Origin: Ariolimax columbianus
Taxonomy: Eukaryota; Mollusca; Gastropoda; Stylommatophora; Arionidae
Reading direction: 5' to 3'
Assembly (NCBI GenBank): GCA_036924085.1
Contig: JAVGWX010000003.1
Coordinates: 117,487,264 to 117,551,263, forward strand
DNA length: 64,000 nucleotides
Below, piece after piece: positions 23,160-35,560 of this stretch. The notes beneath the pieces were generated by a model. The model had not been told where the DNA came from, searched no databases, and saw nothing but the letters and a program-made list of their open reading frames with translations. Numbering within the stretch: the stretch's first letter is position 1; each line of letters opens with the position of its first letter. Position numbers and translations under genes: made by a program.

Positions 23160-25560
23160 GATTTGAAATGCCAGGTGAAATAAATTATTACATATTTAAT
23201 TTAATTTATATACTTGAAATACCCATATAATGTATATTTCATAACAACACGTTTAGTGAACAACAGAAAATGTCTGGGGTCAAATGTGTTATTTAAAAAT
23301 ATGATTCAAAATATCAAATTAGATGTACAAATCAAGCTATTATGTGAAATGTGTTTTTCAAACATCCGTTCAAATGTAATATTTAAACATCACTTCAAAT
23401 TAAATGTACATTTCAAAATGCAATGCTAAATGCATAATTACAAAATGCAGATATCGTGGCAAACACACAGAAATAAATAGTTCATATATATTTAATAAGG
23501 ACTGAAAGCTATTTATTTTATAGTAGCTTTTGTACATTTATTTTTCGGAACCACCCCTTCAATGGTATACCATGTCACCAATTTGGGGCTGGTATACTGG
23601 CCTAAGAAATCATATCTAATCCTAGCCAGAACTCTTAGATTTCATGTCAGCTTCTAAATATTTTGGGCAGTATGACATTCTTCAACTAAAACCTTTGTGG
23701 ATTGTCTTCCAACAGCACTTCCACATTTATCATCTCAGCTGTCAATTAGATTCTCAACATTCTTCAGTACAACAACATCTCTGTAGTCTCTGGTGATTTT
23801 GTTACATTATTGGTTGCCCATAATATATGCTCCACTGAGACTAGTTTTATTTAGTATTGTAATGTAATAATGCCTACTGAAGTCAGAGGTCATAGTTCAG
23901 CATAACGGAAATGACAAACTGGCTGAGATGTCTTTATTGAAGCTGGTTGCCAGTGTCACAGCTGGAAACCATCCACACTGAATTAATTTAATTCTTGATG
24001 ATCTTACTGTGGTGGTGAATTGCAGTAGCAATTCTTACATACTGAGATGTGCTTGACAAGGTGGATGGAACTTCTCCTGGCTGTGGTGCATTGAAAGATT
24101 TCTCAGTTAACATCTATACTTAGGGGATTACAGTGTTGATCCACACCTCCTTGGTCAAACTACTGAGACACGGTCTGTTATTAGGAGCCCAACAAGGAAG
24201 TCAAGTGAGGTATTGATCAGTATGTTTCACCTGACCCTAATGTTTCTTCGCTCTCATTTTAGATTCCGAAGTAACATGTTGGTGGGGAGAGTTGAGAGGT
24301 TTGTTATATATTAGTATTTACTTGGTTTTGAATTTGGTAAGGTAATATTTTGGTGGAGAAAGCTGGTATGTTTGTCCATTGGTGATTTTTTTGGGGTCTA
24401 GAAGTTTGTGAAGTAACATGTGCTGGCAGTTTTGTCCATTACTGTTTTCCTTTGCTTGAAGTTAGTAACACATAATAATTGGTTAAGAGATTTGCTGGTT
24501 CATTGTCCATTGTTTTCTTTGTTTAGAAGTTGATAAAGTAAGATGTTTGTGGTGTGTGTTGGCAGATCTACATATTACAGATTTCTTGAAGTTGGTGAAG
24601 TAATGTGCTGCCTGATTTGTTATCAGGTAATCTATTAATACCACTTTTGCTCCAATCCTCTTCTTGTATTTATTTCAACTTCAAGAAAACCTAATTGTAT
24701 AATTTGCTGATACTTTTATTACTTTGATTCCAAAGATTGAAGTTATATTCCTATAAAGCTAGTATTTTCCCATCTGCTTTCCTTTCTTGATTTTTTACTT
24801 TGATAATGCAAGACAAGAAGCTATGATCACTATTATCTGCTTGTCACTTTTTGTATCTTTCTGCTTCATTTTATGCTTGTGTATATTTTGAATAAATAGA
24901 TCAAGGCTGGTGGTACTGAAGGTTAAAAGCTGAAAAATCATATATAGGTAATGGTTCATTGATCACACCAGGACAAAAACAAAATGACATACTCTAGTTG
25001 TTTTCGTTTGTTATTTGTCCTTGACAAGGGTCATGTGGCTGTAACTTAGGTGAAGTTTTATTTTTGTTCTGGTGTGATTACTGAGCTATTAACTATGTGT
25101 TTTTATCCACTTTTGTATATCATGAATGAATCAAAGCAGATAGCCTTTAAGTGCTGCATGGAAATTTCAATATATGTATCACAAGATTCTTTGAAATTCA
25201 ACTACATTGAAGTCTATTTCTTCTCTATTGAGTCTATCTAAATATACTCCATAGCTTTATCCTACTCATTCCTTTTGTTGACAATCTATATATCTAACTT
25301 CTTACTTTTTAACTTGTTTCATGTAACAATATTTCTAGTTTATATTGTTTTGGCAATCATCTAAGATCTTATATATTGTGATAACTATTGAGCTAAGACC
25401 TGAAATTTTCATATTAATGATGTATTACCATCTTAATGTTCATTATAATCAGAGAATATATAATTTGGAATAATCTCAGACTTTTCTGTGCAGAATTAGA
25501 ATATGCATACTAATTTACTATCCTTTTTATTTATTGTTTCCTTTAAATAAAGTATACTTC
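23160..25560. other. No host exon recognised
   Basis: AT-rich intron 6. Contains a possible LINE continuation up to about 24100 and, near 25020-25080, TCCTTGACAAGGGTCATGTG, which recurs near 58985 (CCTGACAAAGATCCTGTGGC), the tail of an unidentified repeat. Confidence 0.45.
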
Positions 25561-25584
25561 TCTTGTAATATAAGTAGTATGTCC

Positions 25585-25790
25585 TTTATAGAACATCCCT
25601 TCTTACAACTGCCAACCTATTTAGCTGTTATAAGTTTCTCTGTAGGTGTGCAGTATGTTAGGTTTCCATTACTTTCCATACACAGAGGAGCAATCACATT
25701 GTGAAAAAACCTGGTACTGCCAAATTGGACATGACGTGTTTTGGATTATGAAACGGATGTTTCACCATTAGGCATGCTGCCTTACATAAT
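25585..25790 (-). mobile_element. tRNA-derived SINE, family T2
   Basis: Shares GAACATCCCTTCTTACAACT, the TTTAGCTGTTATAAG region and GAAACGGATGTTTCACC with 2885-3035, in the same orientation. More diverged at the A box. Confidence 0.5.
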
Positions 25791-26756
25791 TCTCTAAAAT
25801 AAATAATTTTGTTAGTCATAAAAATAATGTTATATTTATAATATTTTTAATGTCATAATAAATAAGCTACATTTGCACTCCCCACCCTCCACTCTCATAT
25901 TAAAATACTGTACCATAATTATTGCGTTATATTTCCGTCATTATCCACATTTTAAAACTGGTCTGACCTTATTAAGTACAGAAGGGAAAGAAAATGAGCA
26001 CACATTTAAGATAGGGTAAATGAACAGTTGGCAATTCTAAAATTATATAATCTCAGTGGACTACAGTTGTGCCTTATAGATATGAGAAGTGAAAGATAAT
26101 CTTATCTAAAGCCAGATTAGTGTTATGTGTCAGTAAAAGTTAGTATACTATTTTTGCTAGTATCAACTGGCAGAAGTACAATCATTTTAAGTACTCCCAA
26201 GTTAGTCTGTGACGAAAATTGAAAAAAATACATTTCTGAAGAAAGAAAAACAGAATTCAAAAACAAGAAGTTATCACATATTTATAATAAATTACTTCAA
26301 TTTATGTCAACATTTAGTGAATTAGATTTGTCAACAAACATAACTAAATTTGCTGCTTGATTAGACTAAGAAAAATGTGTTAAAATTATTGTTATACAAC
26401 TAAAGTGCTTGCAAAAGTTCATGCATGGATATTTTCAAATATTTTCAAATGTTGTTAACTTTATTTCCTTAATGATATATAATAGTTTTTATCTCAATTT
26501 CCTAATGTAATTATAGCTTTAATCATAATTTGTTAATGTGATTGTAGTTTTTAGCTAAATGTAACTAATGCAAACATAGTTTTAGTTATATTTCCTAAAT
26601 TAATAATAGTGATGATTTCAATTTTTTAGTGCAGTTATTGTATTTAGTTACATTTATTAAATATAATTATAGTTTTTCTTTCAATTTCTTGTTGTAACTA
26701 TAGTTTGTATCTCAATTTCCTATTGTAGCTATAGTTTTTAATCTCAATTCGTGGAG

Positions 26757-27090
26757 AACTGAGACGCTAGTCCAGTCAGGTACAACATTCTGACCAGGAT
26801 GTCACGTCAGGGTCAGGTCCAATATTCTGATCAAGACCACAATCTCACTTCCAGTTAGCTTTCCTTGGAAATAGGCTGTTTTCAAGGTAGCCTGGCTAAC
26901 AAGATGTGGATCGATGTGATCCCCATAGTAGTGAGCGACATGCAGGTGAAGCCAAGCATAGCACAACCGCCTGGAAGACCACAGTACAACTTCCTCAGCA
27001 TGCTTCGGATGTGAGGAAAACTGCTACAACCCACCACTTAATGTCCTTTTCAGGGCGCATAAAAGAGTAAACTTACTCATTGTGGGCATT
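26757..27090 (+). mobile_element. SINE-like retroposon, family R1
   Basis: Full-length copy: GTCAGGTACAACATTCTGAC, GATCAAGACC, GGAAATAGGCTGTTTTCAAG, AAGCCAAGCATAGCACAACC, TTTTCAGGGCGCATAAAAGA, ending AACAACAAAAATG. A short TCAATT repeat flanks both ends. Confidence 0.75.
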
Positions 27091-27571
27091 GAACAACAAA
27101 AATGTCAATTTCCTGTTGTAACTACAGTTTTTTAAAATCTCAATTTCCTTTTGTAGCTATAGTTTTTATCTAAACTTCTTAACGTAATGATAGCTTTTAT
27201 CTCAATTCCCTGATGTAATTATAGTTTTATCTCAATTTACTGTAATTGGAGCTTTTAGCATAATTTCCTAATGTAATTTTACATTTTAAAATTCAATTTC
27301 CTAATGTAATTTTAGTTTTTATCTTAATTTGATAAAGTAATGATAGTTTTTATCAACATTACCTAATGTATTGACAGTACTTATCTATATTTCCAATATA
27401 ATTCTAATATTTATAACAATTTCCTAATGTAATTTTATTTGTTTAGTCAGTTTCCTAGTGTTAGTATAGTATTTATTTCTATTACCTAATATAATTATAG
27501 TATCAGCTTTACTTTATAAGGTAATTATAGTTTTGACTCAATATCCAAATGTAAGTAACTACTTAATGTAT

Positions 27572-27922
27572 AGGGGAGGAAGACTAACGTCTGGTCAGGC
27601 AAACTATACTGATTAGACATGTTATTCAGGGTCGGGCAAAATATACTGGCCAAGACCTTCAGCTTGGCTTTCTTGTAGCCCTCCCAGGAAATAGCCTGTT
27701 TTCATGGCAGTCTGGCTGAGTGAGAAATCTACGTGATCCCTGTAGTAGTAAGAAACACGCAGATGAAGCCAAGCATAGCACAACTACCTGGAGGACCCCA
27801 GTCCACCTTCATCAGCACACTCGAAATGTGAGGAAAGCTACTGCAACCTGTCCCTTGATGTCCTTTCAGGGTGCACAAAAGAGTTGACCTACTTATTGTA
27901 GGCATTCAAAACAACAACAACA
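27572..27922 (+). mobile_element. SINE-like retroposon, family R1, with target duplication
   Basis: Best copy: CTGGTCAGG, GGCAAAATATACTGGCCAAG, GAAATAGCCTGTTTTCATGG, GATGAAGCCAAGCATAGCAC, CCTTTCAGGGTGCACAAAAG, tail (AAC)n. Flanked by ACTTAATGTAT and ACTTAATGCAT (one mismatch), an 11-bp target duplication inside the AT-rich array. Confidence 0.85.
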
Positions 27923-28429
27923 ACTTAATGCATAAATGTTTATTTTAATTTTATTTTCTTAGTGTAATTATGGTATATAGCTTAATTTTATTTCTGCATT
28001 TGTTGATGCAATTATGTTTATAGTTATGTTTGTAAATGCAATAATACTTTAAGTTGTATCAACAAATGTAAAAATATTTATAATGGTTTTTATGAAAGTA
28101 ATTATGTTTACAGTTGTTTACATTGAAATAATTATGTTTATATTGGTTTTTATTGAAGTAATTAAGTTTGCAGCTGTTTACATTGAAGAAATTATGATTT
28201 TAAAAAGTATTTATGTCTATAGTTCTTTACATTGGAGTAATCATATTTATAGTTATATTTATTAATTTAATTGTAATGTTTAGCTATATTCACTAATCTA
28301 TTGAAATTTACAATTGCATTTACTTCATTTATATTTACACATGAAATATAGCTTCCATTTCAGTTTTCTAATGTAATGTTTCTAATTCTGTTTATGTAAT
28401 TAATTTCACATTATAACAGCTAGTCTCCA

Positions 28430-28745
28430 TTGCATGCTTTACGTTAGATGACAAGCACGGATCTGAGGCAGTGAACACGGCAACCACTAGTGCAACAGGA
28501 GCTTTGGGAGACAGAGTGAAGATGGGCAAGATGTTCAGTTGGAAAGAAATCTTACAGTATAACCAGCAGCCACTAAACTGGAACCGACAAGGAAAGAGAA
28601 GAGTGAGAAGACCAAAGAACACATGGCAAAGAGTAGTTAAGAGTAAGTCAGGACAGCTGGGGTCTTATGGGCAGATCTCAAAAACAAGAATCATAGGAGA
28701 CTATCTATTGCAATATTGTTTTAAGTTGAACAAAATGCAATAAGT
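28430..28745 (+). mobile_element. LINE relic, C-terminal fragment
   Basis: LQYNQQPLNWNRQGKRRVRR then PKNTWQRVVKS resembles WNPQGKR.RGRP..TWRR... of the element at 50460-51010. Ends within the AT-rich array. Confidence 0.6.
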
Positions 28746-29542
28746 CAAGTAAGTCATAGCAGCTAATATAATTATGTTTATATATAGTTCAGCTCAATTA
28801 AATATGTTCATATAGCTAAACTAGAGGTATATTTGCAAACGTAATGTTTATATTTGCATCACCTAATGTAATTAATTAGGCTTATAGATAGTTCAAATCA
28901 ATTCTAAATGTTCACATATGTAGCTAAACTAGAGGTATATTTGTATGTTTATATTTCTATCAGCACTCAACTAGGTTCATAGATAGTTCAGCTCAATTTT
29001 TATATGCTCATATACAGATAGTCCCAAAATAATGTTTAAACTATTTGAATGTTAATATCAGAGAACATATTGAAGATACGTTGAGTGTGTGCGAGCGAGT
29101 GTAGTCATTTTACTGTTTTTAGTTTCCAGGAGAAGGGCATAAGTTACTAGATACAATTAAAGAAGTAAACAAGTTTTCTTTCAAACAAAAGTGGATTTTA
29201 TAGTGTTTTTGGAAATGTAATTGAGGTGCAGAGACAATGAGGGACAGAATTCGATTCCGCACCATCGTTATATGTAACAATTACGAGATTACATGACAAG
29301 TTTGAGATGGAAACAACTATGTGGGATGTAAAGAAGAGACAGTGCAGCAGGAAAAAAATTGAAAACGGACAAAAGAAGTGCAGAGTTGATGTTGCAGATG
29401 ATGTATTGCTGCCAATGGCAGTCATTTTTAACACATTTAACTTAATATATCACGTAAAAAAAATTTGTGCTTCCAGTTATTTATTTTATGAGTTATTAAC
29501 GCTCAAAAAGTGTAAATAGTACTTTGGGACACTGTGTGTGTG

Positions 29543-29545
<3 letters not shown>

Positions 29546-29597
<52 letters not shown>

Positions 29598-29615
29598 ATG
29601 ATTTGCAGCCACAAG

Positions 29616-29681
<66 letters not shown>

Positions 29682-29684
29682 CTT
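29546..29684. repeat. (TA)n tracts with an inverted repeat
   Basis: Two long (TA)n runs. CCATGATTTGCAGCCACAAG at about 29596 is the inverse of CTTATGGCTGCGAATCATGG at about 29683, with (TA)n between, so the stretch can fold into a long hairpin. Confidence 0.85.
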
Positions 29685-30098
29685 ATGGCTGCGAATCATG
29701 GACGATTACCAAAACTTCTAGACAAAGAATCGAATCCTTTGAGTCAAAATGAAATGTTATAGAAAGATCCTCAAAATACCCTGAAAAGAGAAAAAGACAA
29801 ATGTAGACATTCGGCAAGGTTTGAGCATAGAGGAGAACTGGTTTATCATTTCCATTATGGCCAGAAAATGTAAATACTTTGGTCACATCAAGAGACACAA
29901 TGGTCTTGAGAAAACAGTGATGAAAGGTATGGTGCCAGGTAAAAGAGGAAGAGGTAGACCAAGAAAACGATGGCACAAAGATATCCAGGAATGCCTGGGT
30001 ATGACTGTGGCTGAGGCTGGAGTTTTGGCAAGAGAACGAGTTTCTTTCAGACAGACTGTGATGGGAGCGACGTTCTACAAAGGACATGCTACATGATG
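29683..30098 (+). mobile_element. LINE 3' fragment between (TA)n tracts
   Basis: [19 protein letters not shown], then KCKYFGHIKRHNGLEKTVMK, PGKRGRGRPRKRW and FYKGHAT stop: close relative of 47940-48455. A (TA)n tract follows directly at 30100-30185. Confidence 0.85.
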
Positions 30099-30099
30099 A

Positions 30100-30137
30100 T
30101 GATATATATTTACATATGTATATATATACATATATAT

Positions 30138-30188
<51 letters not shown>

Positions 30189-30190
30189 CA
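30100..30190. repeat. (TA)n / (CA)n microsatellite
   Basis: Simple TA repeat grading into ACACACACACTCACACA. Confidence 0.9.
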
Positions 30191-30639
30191 CACACACACT
30201 CACACATTTACAGGTACAATTGCGCAATATTTTCTAATGTAATGTTATTTGCATCAGCTAATTTAGTTGTGCTTATAGAAAGTACAGCTAAATTAATTAT
30301 ATTTATAACCAAATTTGAGGTATATTTGTATCAGCTTATGTAATTATTTTTTTCTGTGCATTTGCATTTATGTTCATATTATTTGAGCTAACTATAAGTA
30401 TATTTATGTATATATCGGCTAACTTTAGTGATAACTAATTCCCCAAATATAATAAAGCATTTTCCAAGTAAGTATACTATATCATGGATGATCAGACATG
30501 CTAAAGTTATCATCATAATCTTATATCCGTGTTCACTCCAGTAGGAGTATAGGGTTGCAATAAGAGTTGACTTTCTTGCAGGGAGTCAAAAGCATATATG
30601 TGCACTTAGAGGTGGTTGCTTGGCATTTTGTTAGACATG

Positions 30640-30790
30640 ATAAGATTGCGTGCTTCATGCCCAACCCTACTTTGTCACCTTTCATAAAATTCATGGCAGT
30701 GTGCTGTGGTTCTATTCTGTCCTCCCCAGTTAGGGATTGAAGGACCCAAATAGAGATGTACTAAAGTAACAGTGTGCAAATGTCTCCAGG
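30640..30790 (-). repeat. Interspersed repeat family H, inverted
   Basis: Complement of the family landmarks: GTCACCTTTCATAAAATTCA and TTCTGTCCTCCCCAGTTAGG. Confidence 0.4.
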
Positions 30791-31147
30791 CTGTGCTTTC
30801 AAGTTACATCACCCCATCTCAAAATAAAGCAAACAAGAAGGTTAGAAGACAGTACCAAATTGTGTTTCTTTTTACAGAAGAAGTCTCTAAAACCAGACAT
30901 GTGACATGGAACCACAAAATCAATTGTTGAGTGTTTTTATTTTGATTTGTTGTTTATTTATATGTAATAAGATTTTATTAGTATCACATGAAAGATCATT
31001 TGAAGATCATATCGATAAACAAGAATTTTAATAGAAATGTGAATTAGTAAAAGGCTGTGCTTGTCTGAAACGGATGAATTATCATTACTGTCAATTCTGT
31101 TTGGTATATACTTGACATATTTTCATTCTTGAGTACTTGTAAATCAA

Positions 31148-31485
31148 ATTTACATAACATAAAACAGAAGAAGTAAAACATAAAACAGAAGAAGTATAAC
31201 ATAAAACAGAAGAAGTATAACATAAAACAGAAGAAGTATAACATAAAACAGAAGAAGTATAACATAAAACAGAAGAAGTATAACATAAAACAGAAGAAGT
31301 ATAACATAAAACAGAAGAAGTATAACTTAAAACAGAAGAAGTATAACATAAAACAGAAGAAGTATAACATAAAACAGAAGAAGTATAACATAAAACAGAA
31401 GAAGTATAACATGAAACAGAAGAAGTATAACTTAAAACAGAAGAAGTATAACATAAAACAGAAGAAGTATAACATAAATAAAAAG
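31148..31485. repeat. 21-bp tandem array, about 16 units
   Basis: Unit ATAAAACAGAAGAAGTATAA + C, very uniform. 21 bp equals seven codons, so a 150-residue minus-strand frame repeating MLYFFCF stays open; not a gene. Confidence 0.95.
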
Positions 31486-31555
31486 GATAATTGCACTAGC
31501 TAAGGCAGACTTTCAGAATATAAGAAACAAATAAACATGCTAACAGACAGGTCTC

Positions 31556-31588
31556 TGAGATTCAGAGAGAGAATAAGAGAGAGAGAGG

Positions 31589-31630
<42 letters not shown>
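31556..31630. repeat. (GA)n microsatellite ending in a G run
   Basis: GAGAGAGA tracts followed by ten Gs. Confidence 0.9.
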
Positions 31631-32031
31631 ATGTAGATTTCTGCATATGCACTATGGAAGGGAGTCCAGACAAAGAATGGACAAATAGTGAAGCCTTTTG
31701 CAGCATCAGATATGTGGCTATAGAAAAGAATGTTTTGTATATCTTGCACAGTCCAGAAATCTTTTGAAGTTCTTTTACAAAGAAACAATATTTATGAATC
31801 ACTATTAACTGATATAGAATGCAGACAGACATGGTTCATGGAAAACAATATTCAAAAAAGAGGATCTAAACAGCTTTTTGACAATGGGAAACATCAAAAG
31901 AAAAGATAGGTCAAGAAGACATACTAAAAGATCTGGGATGGCATGACAAGCTGAATGAGGAAACATAGAGCATCTAAAGTGCTGAAACACTCAAAGAGCG
32001 GTTGGTTGTAGAACTTATTGATCATCAATGC

Positions 32032-34876
32032 AAAAACTACAAGCCCTATTGGAATGATGAATTGCAGAAAGCGGAAGACGAAGTCTCAAATGCTAGGAAC
32101 ATGGCAGAGAGAGAATAATCTATGGAGGCAAACATCGCCCTCAAAGCCATCACGGCAAAATACAAATACACTCTAAACCAATTAACAAGAGAAAGCTGGA
32201 AAAACAAAACAGAAAGCCTCAATTTAGATAAAGATGGGAACAAACTATGGAAGTTAGTCAGAGCCATGAATGACGAAACTCCATCAAACAAACAAATTAC
32301 CATCAAGCAGGGTGATAACATGCTCACTGGAAAAAAAGCAGCAAACGCCTTTATTGAACATTATGCCAGAGCAAACCATATCGATGTCCCTACAGATAGG
32401 CATACAGACATTAGGGAAGAACAAAAGGGGCACGACAACATCAATATGGCACCAGAAGAGCACATGATGGCAAAATTAACAACGAATGAAATGGAAGAGG
32501 CCATGAGAACTTTAAAGAAAAGGAAATCACCTGGAAAAGATGGGGTAACAAATGAAATGCTGATGGGACTGGGCCAAACAGCAAAGAGGAAGTTACTATC
32601 AGTCCTGAACCAAAGCTGGAAAAGGGGTATTGTATCTCAAGCATGGAAAGATGCAGTACGTGTACCAGTACCAAAGAAAGGAAAAGACAAAACAGATCCA
32701 AATGGATACAGGCCTATCAGTCTACTGAGCTGTGTAGGCAAACTGATGGAACATACGATAAACACCAGACTGATGTGACATCTAGAAGAAAAACACATAC
32801 TAATTCCACAGCAAGCAGGCTTTAGGCAGCACAGATCCACCGAGGATCAGATCACCCTCATAGCCCAGGAAATAGAGGATGCCTACCAGTAGCGGTTTTG
32901 GTGGACCTAGAAAAGGCATTTGACAAGGTCTGGAAAGAGGGACTTAAAGTCAAGCTACGAAGAAGTGAAGTCTGTGGGAAAATGTACAAATGGATCAGTC
33001 ACTACCTCAAAAACAGAACAGCCAGAGTTCAAGTACAAGGGCAGATGAGCAAAAAGGTGACACTTGAGCAGGGAGCACCCCAAGGGGGAGTACTGTCACC
33101 CACACTCTTCCTGGTATATATAAATAACATCGCAGAGAATATATCAAGAAGAGTCCACAGCTCAATGTTTGCAGACGATCTGGCTATGTGGACCTCTGAA
33201 AATAATCTCACCATAGCAAATAATCAGATGCAGCAGGCCCTAACATCGCTGGAAGAGTGGGCGAACTCATGGCTGGTCAAAATAAATGAGGAAAAAACAA
33301 CATGTACGATATTCTCGCTGTCAAACAAACCCCAAAACACCAAAATAAGTCTTAACGGCAAATACCTGCAGCCAAACGACAACCCAAACTACCTGGGAGT
33401 CACATTTGATCGGCGCATGACATGGAAAAGTCAGATCAAGAGAAACCGAATGAGAGACAGAGAAAGAATGGCAATCATTAGGAAACTTTCTGGCACAAGC
33501 TGGGGAGCAGACGAAAGTATACTAAAGAAACTGTACACTGGAAGAGTGAGACCATTTCTCGAGTATGGCATTGCAGCATGGACAACAGCAGCAAAGGCGA
33601 ACTTCGATAAAATTAGCAAACTTCAAAACCAAGCCATGAGAGTTATAACAGGAGGCATGAAGTCAATGCCAATTGTAGAACTTGAAAAGATTACAAAACT
33701 GCAATCCATGACCGACAGAAGAGACTGCAGACCCCAGCAGCAAGCAGAGAAACTCAGAAGACTGACTGACCATCCAATGCATCAGAGACTTAATAATTTT
33801 GGAAATGGGAAACTAAAGCGGAGAAACTTTGCAGAAATAGCCAAAGCAAAGATGAACGAAGACCCTATGAATGCACTAACAACACCAACGCCCATCCCTA
33901 CTGTACGAAAAACTTCCTGGAGACAGCATATATTTCCAGAGGTGGTAGAAAATATACCAGGTATTGGAAACAAAAACAGCCAGACTGAAAAAGAAAGAAT
34001 AGATACAACCCTGAGGTACATAACGAAAAACTATCCAAGCATGGACTGGATCCATGCATACACCGACGGTTCTGTAACAAACACATCACAGAACGGAAGG
34101 GCAGGGGTATTCCTGAGCCTACAAAATGGCAGAAAAATAACACTATCAGTGGCAACTGGAAAATACACAAGCAATTTCAGAGCTGAGGCAGAGTTACTGA
34201 GGGCTGCAGTAGAAGAAATGGTGACAGGTAAAAAGAATGAAAGCCATATAGTCCTGCTTACAGATGCCCTGGCTGTAGTCACAGCACTAAAAAGCCAGAA
34301 AAATACTGAACTTAATGATCTAAGAGCAGTACTCTGTCAACTATGCCAGCAAATTGCACCAAAAAGAGTAGTGGTACAGTGGGTCCCATCCCACTGTAAC
34401 ATCCAAGGCAACGAGGAGGCAGACAGACTGGCAAAAGAAGGTGCAAGACTACCACAACCAGATACTAGTGTGACATACGAAGAGTCAAAAAGGCTTATTA
34501 GAGCTAGATACATGACCAAATGGGAAATAGAACATATTGGCTACACAAAAAATGATGCCTATTACCAGTTGAACAGAAGAGGGCAGGTCGTGGTCTTCAG
34601 ACTTCGCACTGGCCACAATAGACTGAGGTACCAACTATTCAACAAATTGAAGATAGGTGGCACTGACGAATGCTCGTGTGGCACCGGGAAAATGACCGCT
34701 GAACATTTGCTGCAAAACTGCCCGACATACGAGGATAAAAAAAATCAGATGTGGCCATCACCAGTGCCAACACAAGACAAGCTCTATGGCAGTGTCGACA
34801 GCCTCAGGATGACGGCTGCTTTTTTCGAAAAAATACAGGTTGACGTCTGACAGCGTACGATGAAGAAGAAGAAGAA
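32032..34876 (+). mobile_element. I-like LINE, longest copy (RT + RNase H), 5' truncated
   Basis: Frames at 32122-32778 (218 residues) and 32898-34850 (650 residues) form one pol ORF broken by a stop at 32776 and a frameshift near 32890. In order: upstream region, RKSPGKDGVTNEML, NGYRPISLLSCVGKLMEHTI, LVDLEKAFDKVW, QGAPQGGVLSPTLFLVYINN, MFADDLAMW (FADD intact), an AYTDGS / FRAEAE / LLTDAL / GNEEADRLA RNase H, then CSCGTGKMTAEHLLQNCP. (GAA)n tail. Flanked by GATCATCAATGC at 32020-32031 and 34877-34888, a 12-bp target duplication, so it integrated by target-primed reverse transcription. Lies in intron 6, opposite to the host gene. Confidence 0.93.
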
Positions 34877-35084
34877 GATCATCAATGCCACATGGTGTGA
34901 CATGTGATGATGATCAATTATTTACATAGGAATTGTAGGTTGTGAAACACACAAGTTGTACGCAGACTAAATTTGCAGTAGAATTCCAGTTAAAAACCGC
35001 AAGTATAAACTATAAGTAGAGAAACTGTAGGATGTGTTATATATCAAACCATATTAGCATTGTGAATTATATAAGTTTATAGAC

Positions 35085-35560
35085 AGATTACTGATTATTA
35101 TTTATCATTACCAGTTTATAGACAGATGACTGATTATTATTTATCATTACCAGTTTATAGACAGCTGACTGGCTATGTAGCATTACCAGATTATAGACTG
35201 ATTGCTGGCTATGTATCTTTACCAGTTTATAGACAGATTGCTCCGCCGAAGATGGATGTGTCGGACCGAAAGGTGCAAATATTAGTCAAGCTGTAAACTA
35301 GTGACACAATGCATTCCATTCTTCCAACCACATCCTGCTACTGTTCAGAGCTTGGTAGTGGGAGATTGTGAACTAACGCAGAAGAAGAAGAAGACAGATG
35401 GCTGGCTATGTAGCATTACCAGTTTATAAACAGATGCTTTAATTTGTAGCATTACCAGTTGATAGAAATGTGGCTGGCTATGTATCATTACCAGTTTATA
35501 GACAGATGACTGGCTATGTAGCATACCAGTTTATTGAGAGACTTAAGGCTGTAAATCATG
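35085..35560. repeat. ~38-bp tandem array split by family G retroposon
   Basis: Units ACCAGTTTATAGACAGATGA + CTGGCTATGTAGCATT, before 35228 and after 35391. Confidence 0.8.
35229..35391 (+). mobile_element. SINE-like retroposon, family G, short copy with target duplication
   Basis: GATGTGTCGGACCGAAAGGT through TGGTAGTGGGAGATTGTGAA to a (GAA)n tail. Flanked by AGACAGAT on both sides, so it inserted into a unit of the surrounding array. Confidence 0.8.

Larger units (their letters stand above)
26440..28400. repeat. Degenerate AT-rich tandem array, split by R1 elements
   Basis: Repeats of about 32-40 bp built on CAATTTCCTAATGTAATTAT and AGTTTTTATCT. Runs 26440-26756, 27091-27560, 27930-28400, with weaker units to 29000 and 30200-30420. 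The strings between are transposon insertions. Confidence 0.75.

Noticed and set aside
31044..31496. 150-residue hydrophobic repeat protein (MLYFFCF repeats)
   Set aside because: Product of a 21-bp array; no independent support.
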